From NCBI RefSeq assembly GCF_001591645.1, contig NZ_BCVH01000004.1, positions 62,001-126,000 of the forward strand: DNA of 64,000 nt, in the 5' to 3' direction. Under the pieces are notes generated by a model. The model ran no database searches and was not told the DNA's origin. It saw only the letters and a program-made list of their open reading frames with translations. Below, one piece after another: positions 61,906 through 64,000 of the stretch (its first letter is position 1; every line of letters begins with the position of its first letter). The DNA comes from Robertmurraya korlensis NBRC 107688 (lineage in GTDB: Bacteria; Bacillota; Bacilli; Bacillales; Cytobacillaceae). The translations under genes and the position numbers were made by a program.

Positions 61906-63384
61906 ATGGAATGGACAAAAGAACGAAGGTATCGAACGTTGGAAGAGGTAAGTCAGGAAGAAGTAAATGAGTTGGAAAGAAGAGTGAATAGCTCAGTATG
62001 GCGACAAACATACCATATCCAACCGAATACAGGGCTATTAAATGATCCAAACGGATTCTCCTACTTTAATGGGGAATACCACTTATTTTATCAGTGGTTC
62101 CCTTTAGGACCAGTACATGGCTTAAAGTATTGGTATCATGTGAAATCTAAAGACTTGGTGAACTGGGAAGATGCTGGAATCGGGATTAAGCCTGGTGATT
62201 ACTTTGATAGTCACGGTGCCTACTCAGGGAGTGCGATTGAACATGAGGGAAAGCTCTATTTACTTTATACGGGAAACACGCGAGATAATGAGTGGGGAAG
62301 AAACCCATATCAATGTTTAGCGGCGATGAATCAAGATGGGGAAATAACAAAACTTCCGCCGGTTATTTCAGAGGTACCAGAAGGGTATACTGATCATTTT
62401 CGTGATCCGAAAATATGGAAAAAAGACGACGAGTTTTTCATGGTGATTGGAGCTCAAAGAATAAATGGAACCGGGTGTATAGTACAATACCAATCTAATG
62501 ATTTATTGAGTTGGTCATTTAAAGGAGAAATTAAGACGGAGCTTCCCAACTTCGGATATATGTGGGAGTGTCCGGATTATTTTGAATTAGGAGACAAAGG
62601 AATTCTTGTTTTTTCACCCCAAGGAATTGATCCAGAGGGAGATTTGTATCAGAACATTTATCAATCTGGATACCTAATGGGGAGTCAACTTGACGTAAAA
62701 AATGGTGTATTTTCCCACGGAGAATTTCAAGAATTGGACCGTGGATTTGATTTCTATGCACCACAAACGATGGAGGATCATAAGGGTAGACGAATATTAG
62801 TTGGTTGGGTTGGGCTTCCAGAAATCGACTATCCAACGGATAAAGATGGTTGGGCTCATTGTTTATCTCTACCAAGAGAGCTTACTGAAGTAAACGGAAA
62901 GCTATTTCAAACTCCAGTAAAGGAATTACAAGCATTAAGGAAAAATGAACAGGAGATTGAGGATATCCTTTTTGATGAAGGAAAAGCCTACGATGGTTTT
63001 ACTGGCACGACCTACGAGTTACTAGGTGAATTCCAAAATTATGATGCTATCACCTTTGGTATTGAATTTCGGTCAGGAAAAAATGAAAAAACAATCATTA
63101 CTTATGATACGATAGAAAAGAAGCTAGTCCTTGATCGAACACTTTCTGGGAAATCCTTTGCAACGTCTTATGGAACAGTAAGAAAATGTGAGTTGGACAG
63201 CAAGAGTATTAAACTTCAGATGTTTGTTGATGTGTCCTCGGTTGAGATTTTTGTTAATGATGGAGCAGAGGTTTTTACAAGTAGAATCTTTCCTAACCAA
63301 GAGAGTGAATCCATCCGTTTTTTCGCTACCGGAGGAAAAGTTTCTTTTCAGGCAAAGAAATGGGAACTACAAACAAATCAGTAG
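61906..63384 (+). CDS. scrB: Sucrose-6-phosphate hydrolase, GH32
   Basis: A 492-residue invertase-type enzyme. Beta-propeller signatures are all present: LLNDPNGFSYFNGEYHLFYQ (nucleophile Asp), HFRDPKIWKKDD (RDP transition-state Asp), MWECPDYFELG (acid/base Glu), then a C-terminal beta-sandwich. It splits sucrose-6-phosphate to glucose-6-phosphate and fructose, which scrK phosphorylates. It lies between scrA and scrK in the operon. Confidence 0.95.
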   Translation: MEWTKERRYRTLEEVSQEEVNELERRVNSSVWRQTYHIQPNTGLLNDPNGFSYFNGEYHLFYQWFPLGPVHGLKYWYHVKSKDLVNWEDAGIGIKPGDYFDSHGAYSGSAIEHEGKLYLLYTGNTRDNEWGRNPYQCLAAMNQDGEITKLPPVISEVPEGYTDHFRDPKIWKKDDEFFMVIGAQRINGTGCIVQYQSNDLLSWSFKGEIKTELPNFGYMWECPDYFELGDKGILVFSPQGIDPEGDLYQNIYQSGYLMGSQLDVKNGVFSHGEFQELDRGFDFYAPQTMEDHKGRRILVGWVGLPEIDYPTDKDGWAHCLSLPRELTEVNGKLFQTPVKELQALRKNEQEIEDILFDEGKAYDGFTGTTYELLGEFQNYDAITFGIEFRSGKNEKTIITYDTIEKKLVLDRTLSGKSFATSYGTVRKCELDSKSIKLQMFVDVSSVEIFVNDGAEVFTSRIFPNQESESIRFFATGGKVSFQAKKWELQTNQ

Positions 63385-63398
63385 AAAGAGGTAGGAAA

Positions 63399-64000
63399 AT
63401 GGGGAAATTATTTTCTATCGGAGAAGTATTAATTGATTTTATCCCTTTAGAAAAAGGAAAAGCATTAAAGGATGTTATTTCTTTTGAACGTGCACCAGGA
63501 GGAGCTCCAGCTAACGTAGCTGCAGCAGTTGCTAAATATGGTGGATCGTCTTCTATGATCACTAAGCTTGGAGTAGATGCGTTCGGTGATTTTTTAGTAG
63601 AGAAGTTGGTAGAAGCAGGGGTTGAAACAAATAAAATTAGTAGGACGTCTGAGGCTAATACAGGTCTTGCATTTGTTTCTCTTAGACTAGATGGAGAGAG
63701 AGATTTTTCTTTTTACCGTAACCCTTCAGCAGATTTATTGTTAGATGAAACAGAAATTAATGAAGAGTGGTTTAGTAAGAGAGATATCCTTCACTATTGT
63801 TCGGTTGACCTAGTAGAAAGCCCAATGAAGAGTGCTCATGCGAAAGCGATTCGAGCGATGAAAGCAAAGGGCGGCTTAGTTAGCTTTGACCCAAATGTAA
63901 GATTACCACTTTGGAAGAGTGCGGAAGATTGTAGAAATACGATTCTATCATTTATTCCAGAGTCTCATATCGTTAAAATTTCAGATGAAGAGCTTGAATT
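63399..64000 (+). CDS. scrK: Fructokinase (3' truncated by window end)
   Basis: The first 200 codons of a PfkB/ribokinase-family sugar kinase: LFSIGEVLIDFIPLEKGKAL, APGGAPANVAAAVAKYGG, GVDAFGDFLVEKL and NTGLAFVSLRLDGERDFSFY. This GGAPANVA start is typical of fructokinases. It would phosphorylate the fructose released by scrB. AGAGGTAGG precedes ATG 63399. The ATP-site C-terminal half is outside the window. Confidence 0.9.
   Translation, partial: MGKLFSIGEVLIDFIPLEKGKALKDVISFERAPGGAPANVAAAVAKYGGSSSMITKLGVDAFGDFLVEKLVEAGVETNKISRTSEANTGLAFVSLRLDGERDFSFYRNPSADLLLDETEINEEWFSKRDILHYCSVDLVESPMKSAHAKAIRAMKAKGGLVSFDPNVRLPLWKSAEDCRNTILSFIPESHIVKISDEELE

Overview
The window is 64 kb of low-G+C chromosome from an endospore-forming member of the Bacillaceae (Bacillus or a close genus). 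The grounds are strong AGGAGG-type ribosome binding sites, many TTG and GTG starts, a tyrosyl T-box leader behind a MarR gene (the ywaE-tyrZ arrangement of B. subtilis), a YjcZ-type sporulation mini-protein, an FbpA-like protein, and a RocR/sigma-54 controlled arginine-ornithine catabolic locus. The genus and species cannot be fixed from the sequence alone. I see no CRISPR array, insertion sequence, prophage, integrase, rRNA or tRNA gene; nearly everything looks like vertically inherited chromosome.

Layout. 1-9 kb: a truncated membrane-protein gene, a uridine-kinase-like P-loop kinase, an azoreductase, four GNAT acetyltransferases, a UbiB-type kinase, an acidic protein and several small proteins. 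9-15 kb: a lipid-anchor-free secreted protein, a frameshifted alkyltransferase-like (ATL) gene, MarR-T-box-tyrZ, a HAD phosphatase, the first of three CBO0543-type membrane proteins, and a thiolase. 15-31 kb: chemoreceptor, orphan sensor kinase, TraB-family protein, a 52-bp tandem repeat, GNAT and monooxygenase genes, a pentapeptide-repeat protein, MerR-thioredoxin, HAD and DHFR-like enzymes, a ROK regulator with an MFS carrier, and a protein made of two 93-residue repeats. 31-40 kb: the roc locus. RocR is divergent from rocA-rocD-rocG, followed by a small lipoyl-like protein and a separately promoted RocE-type permease. Both sigma-54 promoters have a palindromic site about 51-52 bp upstream. 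Together the genes import arginine or ornithine and convert it to glutamate and 2-oxoglutarate.

40-54 kb: cupin, a MEDS-domain sensor kinase, DinB, two further CBO0543 paralogues, TerC, a truncated DUF3231 gene, a PadR-chromate transporter pair, EamA and LysE exporters, a quinone-oxidoreductase-like enzyme, and a sulfur-type cluster (TauE/SafE permease, broken Rrf2 regulator, YezD-like protein). 54-64 kb: an RpiR regulator divergent from a 6-phospho-beta-glucosidase, a manganese catalase, a CPBP protease-like protein, and a sucrose operon (scrR, scrA, scrB, partial scrK) with four operator-like palindromes.

Broken genes are the ATL gene (one-base loss), the Rrf2 regulator (internal deletion with frameshift), the DUF3231 gene (lacks its N-terminal two thirds) and possibly a minus-strand remnant near 29.3 kb. 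Nothing here is clearly a new multi-gene system. The best leads are the acceptor-less lipoyl-like protein in the roc operon, the two-repeat W/G-rich protein, the CBO0543 paralogues, and hairpins that may control translation of the repetitive protein at 52.7 kb and the EamA gene at 49.2 kb.
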